From Flaviramulus sp. BrNp1-15 (lineage in GTDB: Bacteria; Bacteroidota; Bacteroidia; Flavobacteriales; Flavobacteriaceae), in the NCBI RefSeq assembly GCF_022259695.1, contig NZ_CP092099.1:3122001-3186000 (forward strand): a DNA stretch of 64,000 bases, in the 5' to 3' direction. The notes under the pieces are model-generated. The model was given only the letters and a program-made list of their open reading frames with translations. It did not search any database and was not told the DNA's origin. Within the stretch, counting starts at the first letter, position 1, and the number at the start of each line of letters is the position of its first letter. Both the position numbers and the translations under genes were made by a program. Positions 44,861 through 54,574 of the stretch are shown one piece after another.

Positions 44861-46096
44861 ATGAGATTTAAAACTAAATACATTGCACTTTGTTTAATAT
44901 CAGTTGGTTTCTTAACTATTGCCTGTAAAGACAATAAAAAAACTACTGAAAAAGAATTAGTTGAAAAAATTGTTCCAGAAGATTTAAAATGGTCTGAACG
45001 AATGATGCTTTCTGAGATGGAGCGTTTTCCAAATCCATCATTATTAGATTTTAGAGAAAAACCTAAATGGTCTTACACACCAGGAATAGTTTTAAGCGCT
45101 TGCTCTAGAGTTTACGAACAAACAAAAAAGCAAAAGTACTACGATTACATTTATGCGTATCCAGACCAAATGATTGATAGCTCAGGTACAATTAAAACTT
45201 ACAAGTTATCCAATCAAAACCTAGATATGATTAAATCTGGTGATGTTTTGCTTTATCTATACCCAAAAACTAAGGAAGAACGCTTTCTAAAAGCTATGGA
45301 AACTTTACACAGCCAAATGGAAACACAACTTAAAACGTCAGATGGTGGATATTGGCACAAAAAAATCTATCCTTACCAAATGTGGTTAGACGGGTTATAT
45401 ATGGCAGAACCTTTTCATACACGCTACGCAAAAGAATATATTCAAGATGAAGCCGCTAAACAAAAAATTTATGATGATGTTGTCTTACAATTCGATTTAA
45501 TTCAAAAACATAGTCGGGATGAAGAAACCGGATTACTTTATCATGGTTGGGATGAAAGTAAAGAACAAAAATGGGCAAACAAGGAAACAGGAAATTCACA
45601 GCACTTTTGGTCTCGTGGTATGGGTTGGTACGGAATGGCTATGGTAGATGTTTTAGATTTTTTACCAGAAAATCACCCAGGAAGAGAGCGTATAATTACT
45701 TACTTAAACCAATATGCAGAGGCTGTTACAAATGTACAACATGAAACCGGTTTATGGTGGCAGGTTTTAGATCAAGGTGATAGAGAAGGTAATTATTTAG
45801 AAGCAACAGGAACTAGCATGTTTACCTACACTTTTGCAAAAGGTTTTAACAACGGGTATTTACCAAAAAAATACTTAGAAGTGGCTAAAAAAGCTTACTC
45901 TGGATTAATAGACAATTTAATATCAGTAGAAGAAAATGGACTTGTTAATCTTAACAAATGTTGTGGTGTTGCTGGTTTAGGAGGAAACCCTTATAGAGAT
46001 GGTTCTTTTGAATATTATGTAAATGAAATTATTCGTTCAAACGACCCAAAAGGTACTGGTCCTTTCATAATGGCTAGTTTAGAATTAAACAAGTAA
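44861..46096 (+). CDS. GH105 unsaturated galacturonyl/rhamnogalacturonyl hydrolase
   Basis: A 411-residue lipoprotein (LTIAC, Cys22) with an (alpha/alpha)6 fold. GH105 motifs include YPYQMWLDGLYMAEPFHTRYAK at ~172 (catalytic Asp in MWLDG), HGWDES near 228 and SQHFWSRGMGWYGMAM near 245. The enzyme hydrates the double bond of the non-reducing unsaturated uronate left by pectate or rhamnogalacturonan lyases and releases it. Acting after PL1, PL9 and PL10 in this locus is its natural place. Lipid anchoring suggests the periplasm or cell surface. Confidence 0.9.
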   Translation: MRFKTKYIALCLISVGFLTIACKDNKKTTEKELVEKIVPEDLKWSERMMLSEMERFPNPSLLDFREKPKWSYTPGIVLSACSRVYEQTKKQKYYDYIYAYPDQMIDSSGTIKTYKLSNQNLDMIKSGDVLLYLYPKTKEERFLKAMETLHSQMETQLKTSDGGYWHKKIYPYQMWLDGLYMAEPFHTRYAKEYIQDEAAKQKIYDDVVLQFDLIQKHSRDEETGLLYHGWDESKEQKWANKETGNSQHFWSRGMGWYGMAMVDVLDFLPENHPGRERIITYLNQYAEAVTNVQHETGLWWQVLDQGDREGNYLEATGTSMFTYTFAKGFNNGYLPKKYLEVAKKAYSGLIDNLISVEENGLVNLNKCCGVAGLGGNPYRDGSFEYYVNEIIRSNDPKGTGPFIMASLELNK

Positions 46097-46101
46097 AAAT
46101 A

Positions 46102-47727
46102 ATGAAGCTTCTTTCATTTTTTATAGCTGTAATTAGTACTACACTACTTTTTTCTCAAAATAAACCCTATATATCGAAGGTTTGGGTTGCAGACAATGGT
46201 GATGGAACCTACACCAATCCTATTATTTATGCAGATTATTCCGATCCAGACGTAGTAAGAGTTGGAGAGGATTATTACATGACAGCATCAAGTTTTAATG
46301 CTGTTCCGGGTTTACCCATTTTACACTCAAAAGATATGGTAAATTGGAAATTAATAAACCATGCTTTACAAGAACAAATTCCATCAGAAACTTTTAAAAT
46401 TCCACAACATGGAAATGGAGTTTGGGCACCTGCTATTCGGTATCATAATAACGAATTATGTATTTATTGGGGAGACCCAGATTTTGGAATTTACATGGTA
46501 AAAGCCAAAGACCCTTATGGCAAATGGGACGACCCTATTTTGGTTATGGAAGGTAAAGGATTAATTGATCCTTGTCCTCTTTTTGATGACAATGGTGAAG
46601 TATATTTAGTTCATGCCTATGCAGGAAGTAGAGCGGGTGTTAAAAGTCTGCTTACAGTAAATAAGATGAATTCTGAAGGCACAAAAGTTATAGATAAAGG
46701 CATTCATGTATTTGATGGGCATAATAATCACCCAACAGTAGAAGGCTCTAAATTCTACAAAAGAAATGGTTATTATTACATTTTTGCTCCTGCAGGTGGT
46801 GTAGCTAGAGGTTGGCAGCTCATTTTACGCTCTAAAAATATTTATGGCCCGTATGAAGAAAAGGTGGTTTTAGAACAAGGTTCAACCAAAATAAACGGAC
46901 CACATCAAGGAGCTTGGGTAGAGACACCTAATGGCGAATCATGGTTTTACCATTTTCAAGATGTTAATGCCTACGGAAGAATTGTACATTTACAGCCTAT
47001 GAGTTGGAAAAAAGATTGGCCTGTAATGGGTCAAGATTTTGATAAAAATGGTATTGGAGAACCTGTTAAATCTTTTAATAAACCTAATGTTGGAAAAATA
47101 TATCCAATTGAAACTCCAGCGGAAACTGATAATTTTGATGGTTTCAATATTGGTTTACAATGGCAATGGAATGCTAACCCAAATATATTATGGCATGCAA
47201 AATTAGCTGGTAATGATTATTTGAGATTATTTTCAATAAAACAACCAAAAGAAGTCAAAAACCTATGGTTGGTTCCAAATTTACTGCTTCAAAAATTCCC
47301 TGCTCCTAGCTTTACGGTTTCAACTAAAATTATTTTATACCCAGAGGAAGCTAAAAGTGGTAAAACTTCCGGACTTATAATTATGGGAATGGATTATGCT
47401 ACACTTAGTATTTCTCATGATGAAAACGGATTTTACTTAAAACAAACCGAAGCTATAAAGGCTATTGATGGCACTCCAGAAGTAACTAACGAACAAATAA
47501 AACTAAAAAGCAATACTGTTTATTTTAAAGTTGAAGTAATTGCTCCTAATGCTATGTGTCAATTTAGTTATTCTGAAAATGGTAAAACATTTAAAAAAAT
47601 AGGCAAACCTTTTAAAGCTAAGGAAGGTAAATGGATTGGTGCTAAAGTTGGTTTATTTAACATTAGTACAGATGCAGCAAAACGTGGTGGATATTCTGAT
47701 GTTGATTACTTTAAAATTAGCAAATGA
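46102..47727 (+). CDS. GH43 family glycosidase
   Basis: A 541-residue exported enzyme, signal peptide MKLLSFFIAVISTTLLFSQ. The five-bladed propeller carries the GH43 triad: YADYSDPDVV near residue 46 (catalytic base Asp), GLIDPCPLFDD near 152 (pKa-modulating Asp), and HPTVEGSKFYKRNGYYYIFAPAGG near 210 (acid Glu). A C-terminal beta-sandwich (~350-541) follows. Substrates in the family include arabinan, arabinofuranosyl, xylosyl and galactan side chains. For a pectin locus an arabinofuranosidase or galactosidase acting on side chains is plausible but not shown. It overlaps the next gene by 4 bases. Confidence 0.88.
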   Translation: MKLLSFFIAVISTTLLFSQNKPYISKVWVADNGDGTYTNPIIYADYSDPDVVRVGEDYYMTASSFNAVPGLPILHSKDMVNWKLINHALQEQIPSETFKIPQHGNGVWAPAIRYHNNELCIYWGDPDFGIYMVKAKDPYGKWDDPILVMEGKGLIDPCPLFDDNGEVYLVHAYAGSRAGVKSLLTVNKMNSEGTKVIDKGIHVFDGHNNHPTVEGSKFYKRNGYYYIFAPAGGVARGWQLILRSKNIYGPYEEKVVLEQGSTKINGPHQGAWVETPNGESWFYHFQDVNAYGRIVHLQPMSWKKDWPVMGQDFDKNGIGEPVKSFNKPNVGKIYPIETPAETDNFDGFNIGLQWQWNANPNILWHAKLAGNDYLRLFSIKQPKEVKNLWLVPNLLLQKFPAPSFTVSTKIILYPEEAKSGKTSGLIIMGMDYATLSISHDENGFYLKQTEAIKAIDGTPEVTNEQIKLKSNTVYFKVEVIAPNAMCQFSYSENGKTFKKIGKPFKAKEGKWIGAKVGLFNISTDAAKRGGYSDVDYFKISK

Positions 47728-48674
47728 AATTCCTTAAAAGCATAATATTTACTTTAATAATAATTGCAGCACTTAAACTACAATCTCAAGAAAAACAACC
47801 TGATTTTAAACCATACAACATTGAAACCACCTATAAAAAATTAAAGAAAAATTATCCATTTATAAAACCAATTGAACCATTAGTCTCTGATAAAATCATA
47901 TATGAAGAAGATATTGTTTATAAAAAAATAAATGGAAACAAGTTAAAATTAGATGTTTACACACCAAAATCAAAAAACCCTAAACAAAACTATCCTGCTG
48001 TATTATTAATACATGGTGGTGGATGGCTTGTTGGAAGTAAAGAAAACCAACGTGTAATGGCTCAACACTTAGCTTTAAAGGGCTATGTAGCTATATCAGC
48101 CTCTTATAGATTGGGGTTAGAAGCGCCTTATCCTGCAGCTGTTATTGATTTAAAAGATGCTATAGTTTGGATGCGTAAAAAAGCTAAAAAACATCATATT
48201 AACCAAGACAAAATTGCTGTTCTAGGCGCATCGGCTGGTGCTCAATTAGCAACACTTATTGGCGTTACTCCTAATTCACCTATTTATGGTTTTGATGCCA
48301 CTATTTCTGATGAAGTTCAAGCTATTGTAAACATTGATGGCATTGTTTCATTTATTCACCCAGAAGCTAGTGCTGAAGGTAAAATGGCAAGTATTTGGCT
48401 TAATGGTAATCGAACTGAAAACCCTAAAAACTGGAAAGAAGCTTCTCCTTTAGAGTATGTGAACTCTAACACACCTCCTACTCTATTTATAAATAGCTCA
48501 CAACCTCGCTTTCATGCAGGTCGGGACGATATGATTTTCATATTAAATAAATATAATATTTATAATGAAATTCACACTATTGATGATAGCCCACATGCCT
48601 TTTGGTTAATGCATCCTTGGTTTGAAACAACACTTAATTATACCGTTACTTTTTTAAACAAAGTATTAAAGTAA
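47724..48674 (+). CDS. Exported alpha/beta-hydrolase esterase
   Basis: A 316-residue protein with an N-terminal signal peptide and an alpha/beta-hydrolase fold. It has LLIHGGGWLVGSK near residue 95 (oxyanion hole), GASAGAQ near 168 (nucleophile Ser) and the catalytic His in DSPHAFWLMHPW near 290. The HGGGW signature is that of the acetylesterase-type (BD-FAE/CE-like) group. It could remove acetyl or feruloyl groups from pectin or its side chains. It is the last gene of the susC operon, overlapping GH43 by 4 bases. Confidence 0.82.
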   Translation: MKFLKSIIFTLIIIAALKLQSQEKQPDFKPYNIETTYKKLKKNYPFIKPIEPLVSDKIIYEEDIVYKKINGNKLKLDVYTPKSKNPKQNYPAVLLIHGGGWLVGSKENQRVMAQHLALKGYVAISASYRLGLEAPYPAAVIDLKDAIVWMRKKAKKHHINQDKIAVLGASAGAQLATLIGVTPNSPIYGFDATISDEVQAIVNIDGIVSFIHPEASAEGKMASIWLNGNRTENPKNWKEASPLEYVNSNTPPTLFINSSQPRFHAGRDDMIFILNKYNIYNEIHTIDDSPHAFWLMHPWFETTLNYTVTFLNKVLK

Positions 48675-48720
48675 AAACTCAAATTAAAATACTAATAATT
48701 AATTAAATGTTAACAAAACA

Positions 48721-48766
48721 CTTGTTTAATATAAAGTTTATTTTTAAATTTATGCAATCGATTACA
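48721..48766 (+). promoter_or_regulatory. Promoter and LacI-type operator of the T9SS esterase gene
   Basis: CTTG at 48721-48724, a 20-base spacer and TAAATTTA at 48745-48752 form a promoter one base off consensus in each element. GCAATCGATTAC (48754-48765) begins one base later, the same placement as at susC. It gives a leader of about 170 bases to the ATG, in which I see nothing else. Confidence 0.65.
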
Positions 48767-48932
48767 TTTTTAATCTAATAGATTAAAATCCTCAAATTTT
48801 TAGTGCCTACTAAAACCATTAAAATATTGACCTATTCATTAAAACCTTTTATTTAAAGGCATAATAATGAGAGGTTATTTGTTTTATAAAAACAACTTAA
48901 AACTATTCTAATAACTAAATTAAACTAAGACA

Positions 48933-51900
48933 ATGAAAAAACTCTCCTTTGTTTTTCTGATTCCTTTTTTGCTATTTGCATTCACCACAAAGGGTCAAAC
49001 CACTATTACCTATAATTTAGGTGATGGATCAACATTTACTAACACAGGAACTCAATGGGATCCTGTTACATCTACAACGAGTCCTGATGGTAATATTAGA
49101 ACTCAAGCTGCAACTTCTACATGGCATAGTTCTGGCTATGGAATTGCTTTTAAAGACACTAACTCTTTAGAAATTGATGTTACAGGAACTTCAATAGTTC
49201 GTTTTTATGGTTCTGTATATAGTTCAGGTACTATGAGCGCTGGCACATCTATAGGTGGTAGTGAATTAGGAACAGTAGATGTAAAAGTTACAGAAGATCA
49301 AACTGGCTTTTATGAATTTAGCTATGTTGGTAGTCCAACTACTTTATTCTTCACTTTTAGTGGTTCTAATGCTTATACTCCTGTATTAGAGGTTATTTAC
49401 CCTTATACTATTTACAATTTAGGTGATAACTCTACATTTACAAACACAGGTACACAATGGGACCCTGTTACTACTACCACAAGTCCAGATGGAAAATTAA
49501 GAACTCAAGCAGCAACTTCTACATGGCATAGTTCGGGTTATGGAATTGCTTTTAAAGATGGAAACTCTTTAGAAGTAGATGTTGAGGGAACAAACTCAAC
49601 TGTACGTTTTTATGGATCGGTTTATAGTTCTGGTATAATGAGTGGTGGTACAACAATTGGAGGCAGCGAATTAGGAACAGCAGATGTAAAAGTTACCGAA
49701 GATCAAACTGGTTATTACGAATTTAATTATGTTGGTGGACCTACAACTTTATATTTTACTTTTAGTGGTTCAAATGCTTATACCCCATCAATACAGGTTA
49801 CTAATTTAACATCTCTTATAACTAAATCTGATGTTTGGGATTTTGGTGCAGAACAATTAGATGAGGTACTTTACAACAACATGCTTACAGAAGATAAAAT
49901 TAATGCTTGGTATACTGGTGTAACACCAGGAACATCTGGTGTTAATACACCTATAACTTTTACTGAGGGCATTTTAACATGGGTAAGCACAAGTAGCACA
50001 AGTGATCGATTAAGAACTACTAACACTAACCTTACAAGATATGACGAAAACACAAGTGGTGTAACAGATTATCCAGGTAGACTTTATATTAATAGCGGAG
50101 GAAATTCTGGTAGATATTTTAATTTGACTTTAGATGAAGATGATGAAGTAAGCATAATGATGCTAACGCAATCTGGTGGTGGTATGATTCATTTTGAAAA
50201 TGTTGCTGACCCTGGAATTCAAGATGATGTTGTTCCAGTTGGTTCAGAACTTCAAGAGGTTAAATTTGTGGCAAAAGTAGCTGGTGATTACAAGATATAT
50301 GATTCTGCTGATAAACCTAGTTATTATAGAATTTACAGAAATGATGCTAATTATATAACCCTAACTGGTAATGTAGATGAAACAAATGCTGCCAGTGTAC
50401 CTAATGGCTATGCTATTGATTTTACAAATGAAGCTGGTAAAACCTTTTCTGCAGTAGTATCAGGTGGCACTTATAGTATAGACCTGCCTGTAGATTATAC
50501 TTATTCGCTAAGTTTAAGTGGAGCTAGTGGTTACTTAATTTCTAACGGTCTAAGCCTAAATGTAAACGAAGATACCACAAATTACGATGTTACAATTGTA
50601 CAGGTAGATTTATATAATGTTAGTGGTAATATTACTGGATTAACAGATATAACTAACCTTTCTGGTTTAACATTTACCCCAGATCCAAACGCTAATACAG
50701 TATATAATCCAATAGTTACATATGATACTAACACATCTACATTTAGTGTAGATATTGAAGCAGATGTTGAATATACAATTTCAGCTGAAGGTGTAAACGA
50801 TTTTGAGATATTAGCAAATACACTAACTATTGGTGCTGCTGCAGAAACATCAGATATCGTTTTCACCCTAAAACCTTTATATAATATAACCATTAATGCA
50901 CCTGATTTAGATGCTACACAATTAAGTAAGTTAAGTTTAACTTTCAATAATTTAAATGAAGATGGGTATACATACAATTTTGTTGATGCTTCAACAGTTG
51001 CATTACGAGACGGAGTTTATACTATTGACTATGATGGTTTAGATGAATACCCTATTGAATTAGCACTAACATCTAACTTAACGGTTTCTGGTTCTGCTAC
51101 ATCAAAAGATTTGGTTTTTAACCCTGTAACAGAATGGGTGTTTAACGATAAAACAATTTCTTCTGCAACTGCATATAAAGGCCTAGTATTTACAGGAAAT
51201 GTTAATGTTAGAGGTGGAAATGGCGATTTAAACGCTGGATCTGGAGCTACTATTGCTATTCCTGTAAAAGTTGGTGATAAAGTTATAATAACAGATTATT
51301 ATGCATCTAACTACTCTATTGAAGGTGGAGAAACTATCTCAAATACATCTAATAGTACAAGTACAAATGTTGTTTCAGAATATATTTATCCAGGTACTAC
51401 AGACGGTATAGTTACAATAACTGTAGCTGCAACATCATATTTTATCTCAATTAAAACAGTACCTATTATAGCATATACACCAATTATTACTGTTGGAACT
51501 GATAAAGACTTCCAGACTATTAATGGAGCTTTAGATGCCATTGCCAAAATGGATCGTCCTAATGACGAGCGAGTAACTGTTATGATAGATGCTGGCAATT
51601 ATGAAGAAATGCTGGTTATTAGCAGCCCTAATGTAACACTTAAAAATGCTGCTGCTTCACCAACCATTGCTATTTTAAATAAAGGTGTAGATATTGATGC
51701 TAGTGCAGTAAGAATTACTTCGTATTATGCACAAAAGTATGACTTCTTTAGTCAAGGTCCAGATAATAAATGGAGCGCAGAGGCTTTAGCTGTTAATACA
51801 GCTAATGGTTACACAAACTATGCAAATAGAGAAGGTACAGGTGGAGGAACATCTTACTGGAATGCGACAGTTGTAGTAGAATCTACAGGTTTTATAGCAG

Positions 51901-53630
51901 AAGATATTATTCTTGAAAACTCTTTCAACCAGTACATTTCTCAAAAAGAATCACAAGATACAGTGTTACGAAAAAATCCAGATAGTGAACCAGAAAGACC
52001 AACTGATTATGGTAATACAATAGTACAAGACCGAGGTGCTGGTTATGTAACACAAGCTGCAGCTATAGGTGTAGCCGCTAGTGCAAATAAAGTTATTTTA
52101 AATAATTGTCGTGTTATTGGTCGTCAAGACTCATTTTATGGAGCTGCTCCAGCTAGAGTTGTAGTTTATAAAGGTGCTATGATGGGTGCTGTAGATTATA
52201 TTTTTGGAGCAATGAATGCTGTTTTCTATCAAACTGATTTTGTTCTTAACACCAGCGACTCTCCTTCTGATGCGGCTTATATTACTGCTGCACAACAAAG
52301 TGGAGGAAGAGGATATTTAATGTATGAATGCCATGTAAAATCTCCAATTCCTGGAGTAGAAACAGCATCAACACAAGGTTCTAAACCAGGTTATTTTGGA
52401 CGTCCTTGGAGCCCAAATACAAGTGAAGTTGTATTCTATAACACAACTGTAGATGCTTCAACATATGAAGGTTCTGAAGGCTTATCATTAATTAATCCTG
52501 TAGGGTGGACAAGCTCATTAGGTGGTGAATCTCCTTTTATGTATGAATATGGAACTATTGAACAATCTGGTGAAGATAATTCAGGAAATCGTGCAACATG
52601 GTCTACAATTTTAACCACACCTAGTCTAACAGATGGAACAGAAATTACAACTTTTAACTTTACAAAAGGTGATGATGATTGGGATCCAATTCCAACTTTA
52701 AATGCAGAAGAAGATTCAGATTATGATGGTATTTTAGATACAGACGACAATTGCCCATTAACTGCAAATCCTGATCAAGCAGATTTTGATAACGATGGTA
52801 TAGGCGATGTTTGTGAAGATAGTGATGGTGATGGCCTTATTGATAGTGAAGATAATTGTCCAGATTCACCAGAAGGTGTAATAGTTGATGTTTTTGGTTG
52901 TGAAGTGTTCGAACTACCAAATGATAACTTTGATATTACAGTAACTTCGGTTAGTTGTAATGGAGCTAATGATGGCTACATTAGCATCAACTCACAAAAC
53001 TCTGAATATCAATTTAATGTAACTGTGTCTGGTAATGGTTATGATGGCACTTCCAGTTTTACCTCTAATACAACAATCGAGGGGCTTGCTGCTGGAACAT
53101 ATGAAGTTTGTATAACTATTGAAGGTAACAATAATTATAAGCAATGTTATAATGTAACTGTTGAAGGTCAAACTCCTTTAAGTGCATATTCTAAAGTTAA
53201 TAAAGGGAAAAAAACAACTACAGTATCTGTTTCAGGTGGTGATATATACACTGTTAACCATAATGGAAGTATAACAACTACAAGTGAATCAACAATAGTA
53301 ATTAATTTGGTTTCGGGAGTTAATTCAATAGAAATTTCAACAGACTCAGAATGCCAAGGTAAATTCTCAGAAAACATTTTTATTTCTGAAGAAGTAGCCG
53401 TGTCTCCTAACCCAACATCTGGAACACTCAATGTTTATGTAAGTGGTGAGGATGATAAAGTTGAGGTTTCACTATATGATCTTCAAGGTAGATTATTTGA
53501 TATATCAACTAAAAACATTACTTCAAGTAGAATCATAAATTTAGATTTATCTAACTTCAAAAATGGTATTTATTTACTATCTCTAAATGCTAATACAGTT
53601 AATAAATCAGTAAAAATCATTAAAAATTAA
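48933..53630 (+). CDS. Giant T9SS-secreted CE8 pectin methylesterase-like protein
   Basis: A 1565-residue secreted multidomain protein. Signal peptide to residue 22; two near-identical repeats (~27-150 and ~161-285); a domain beginning [31 protein letters not shown] (~299-455); Ig/carboxypeptidase-like segments; and a CE8 domain (~849-1230) with GRQDSFYG near 1063, GAVDYIFG near 1085 and GRPWSP near 1155. Thrombospondin type 3-like Ca-binding repeats lie at ~1259-1312. The last ~78 residues ([16 protein letters not shown]...[21 protein letters not shown]) are a type A sorting domain for the type IX secretion system. It demethylates pectin outside the cell by inference. The operator and promoter lie 170 bases upstream. 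Confidence 0.87.
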   Translation: MKKLSFVFLIPFLLFAFTTKGQTTITYNLGDGSTFTNTGTQWDPVTSTTSPDGNIRTQAATSTWHSSGYGIAFKDTNSLEIDVTGTSIVRFYGSVYSSGTMSAGTSIGGSELGTVDVKVTEDQTGFYEFSYVGSPTTLFFTFSGSNAYTPVLEVIYPYTIYNLGDNSTFTNTGTQWDPVTTTTSPDGKLRTQAATSTWHSSGYGIAFKDGNSLEVDVEGTNSTVRFYGSVYSSGIMSGGTTIGGSELGTADVKVTEDQTGYYEFNYVGGPTTLYFTFSGSNAYTPSIQVTNLTSLITKSDVWDFGAEQLDEVLYNNMLTEDKINAWYTGVTPGTSGVNTPITFTEGILTWVSTSSTSDRLRTTNTNLTRYDENTSGVTDYPGRLYINSGGNSGRYFNLTLDEDDEVSIMMLTQSGGGMIHFENVADPGIQDDVVPVGSELQEVKFVAKVAGDYKIYDSADKPSYYRIYRNDANYITLTGNVDETNAASVPNGYAIDFTNEAGKTFSAVVSGGTYSIDLPVDYTYSLSLSGASGYLISNGLSLNVNEDTTNYDVTIVQVDLYNVSGNITGLTDITNLSGLTFTPDPNANTVYNPIVTYDTNTSTFSVDIEADVEYTISAEGVNDFEILANTLTIGAAAETSDIVFTLKPLYNITINAPDLDATQLSKLSLTFNNLNEDGYTYNFVDASTVALRDGVYTIDYDGLDEYPIELALTSNLTVSGSATSKDLVFNPVTEWVFNDKTISSATAYKGLVFTGNVNVRGGNGDLNAGSGATIAIPVKVGDKVIITDYYASNYSIEGGETISNTSNSTSTNVVSEYIYPGTTDGIVTITVAATSYFISIKTVPIIAYTPIITVGTDKDFQTINGALDAIAKMDRPNDERVTVMIDAGNYEEMLVISSPNVTLKNAAASPTIAILNKGVDIDASAVRITSYYAQKYDFFSQGPDNKWSAEALAVNTANGYTNYANREGTGGGTSYWNATVVVESTGFIAEDIILENSFNQYISQKESQDTVLRKNPDSEPERPTDYGNTIVQDRGAGYVTQAAAIGVAASANKVILNNCRVIGRQDSFYGAAPARVVVYKGAMMGAVDYIFGAMNAVFYQTDFVLNTSDSPSDAAYITAAQQSGGRGYLMYECHVKSPIPGVETASTQGSKPGYFGRPWSPNTSEVVFYNTTVDASTYEGSEGLSLINPVGWTSSLGGESPFMYEYGTIEQSGEDNSGNRATWSTILTTPSLTDGTEITTFNFTKGDDDWDPIPTLNAEEDSDYDGILDTDDNCPLTANPDQADFDNDGIGDVCEDSDGDGLIDSEDNCPDSPEGVIVDVFGCEVFELPNDNFDITVTSVSCNGANDGYISINSQNSEYQFNVTVSGNGYDGTSSFTSNTTIEGLAAGTYEVCITIEGNNNYKQCYNVTVEGQTPLSAYSKVNKGKKTTTVSVSGGDIYTVNHNGSITTTSESTIVINLVSGVNSIEISTDSECQGKFSENIFISEEVAVSPNPTSGTLNVYVSGEDDKVEVSLYDLQGRLFDISTKNITSSRIINLDLSNFKNGIYLLSLNANTVNKSVKIIKN
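49011..49788 (+). repeat. Tandem duplication in the T9SS esterase gene
   Basis: Two copies of a ~124-residue module, 49011-49383 and 49413-49788, with a period of 402 bases. They are highly similar in both protein and DNA (long shared stretches such as ACTTCTACATGGCATAGTTC). This suggests a recent duplication kept by gene conversion or selection. The second copy has one extra codon. Confidence 0.85.
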
Positions 53631-53635
53631 TTATT

Positions 53636-54355
53636 ATGAAAACCACTAATTATATATTCAATTTTAAAGCACTTTTGGTTTTTATAGCCATGACTTTTAT
53701 AATTTCATGTTCAGACGATGATACCATTTCTTATACAGAAACTCCTGGTAAAGTTGCTTTAGCATTACCTTTTAATAATGAAGAGTGTGAAGTTGGAGAA
53801 ATTATAGACGATAGAGCTACTGTTACATTTAATTGGGAATCTGCAAGTAATACCGAAAAATATGATCTTTTAATAACTAATTTAGTTACTCAAGTAATGC
53901 ATCCCAATTTCAATCTAACAGAAACTACAAAAGATGTATTGCTTGAAAGAGGGTATCCTTATTCTTGGAAAATTACAACTAAAAATTCTGGAGAAGAAGT
54001 AACAATTTCTGATACTTGGAAATTTTACTTGTCTGGTGAAGGTGAGTCTAATACTATTCCTTTTCCTACTACATTATTAAGTCCGCAATCTGGTGTTACA
54101 GTTACTCCAGATAATGGCAATGTAAGACTTGAATGGAATGGAAGTTCGGATACTGATGGAGATGATATTACTTATTCAGTATTTGCTGATACCGTTGATG
54201 GAAACCAAGAAATTCCTGAAGAATGGAAAGGTTTAACTGAAACTAGTATTACTATACCTGTTAACGCAGGAACCATATACTATTGGCATATAGAAACAAC
54301 TGATGGAGTAAACACTTCGATAAGCGCAACTTATACTTTTAAAACCACAGATTAG
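53636..54355 (+). CDS. Fibronectin III-like lipoprotein
   Basis: A 239-residue lipoprotein. The signal ends at the lipobox FIISC (Cys25) and is followed by an Asp-rich SDDDT stretch typical of surface-export signals in Bacteroidota. Two beta-sandwich repeats follow: ~40-135 and ~140-239, each with the FNWESAS...YPYSWKITT and LEWNGSSD...IYYWHIETTD pattern of fibronectin type III-like domains. It has no catalytic motif. It lies 5 bases after the T9SS esterase gene and may bind glycan or help anchor the esterase. It ends at a strong terminator. Confidence 0.75.
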   Translation: MKTTNYIFNFKALLVFIAMTFIISCSDDDTISYTETPGKVALALPFNNEECEVGEIIDDRATVTFNWESASNTEKYDLLITNLVTQVMHPNFNLTETTKDVLLERGYPYSWKITTKNSGEEVTISDTWKFYLSGEGESNTIPFPTTLLSPQSGVTVTPDNGNVRLEWNGSSDTDGDDITYSVFADTVDGNQEIPEEWKGLTETSITIPVNAGTIYYWHIETTDGVNTSISATYTFKTTD

Positions 54356-54376
54356 AATTAATTATTGAGTTTGTAA

Positions 54377-54413
54377 AACGTCACTGGAATTATTTTTAGT
54401 GGCGTTTTTTTTT
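54377..54413 (+). terminator. Rho-independent terminator after the fibronectin III-like lipoprotein
   Basis: Stem AACGTCACT/AGTGGCGTT (one G-U pair) with a 12-base loop and a T-run of nine after the stem. It closes the T9SS esterase-lipoprotein unit. Confidence 0.85.
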
Positions 54414-54511
54414 ATAAGCTTTTTTAAAAATTATTTATTATTACAGAAACCTACTTAATTACTTATTTATTCTGTTTACTTATAATTAGGTAGAACCTGT
54501 TATTATATTAT

Positions 54512-54549
54512 AAAAAAAACATCCACACTATTAACGTATGGATGTTTTT
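54512..54549 (-). terminator. Rho-independent terminator after the PL9 gene
   Basis: On the minus strand an 11-bp stem AAAAACATCCA/TGGATGTTTTT with a 13-base loop and a T-run, 26 bases after the PL9 stop. With the plus-strand terminator it insulates two convergent units. Confidence 0.85.
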
Positions 54550-54574
54550 GCTATATAAACCAATTCTCTATTTA

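Noticed and set aside
50582-50977. 131-codon open frame on the minus strand in the T9SS esterase gene
   Set aside because: It lies opposite the Ig/carboxypeptidase-like region of a well-supported long gene. It is a shadow of that coding frame.
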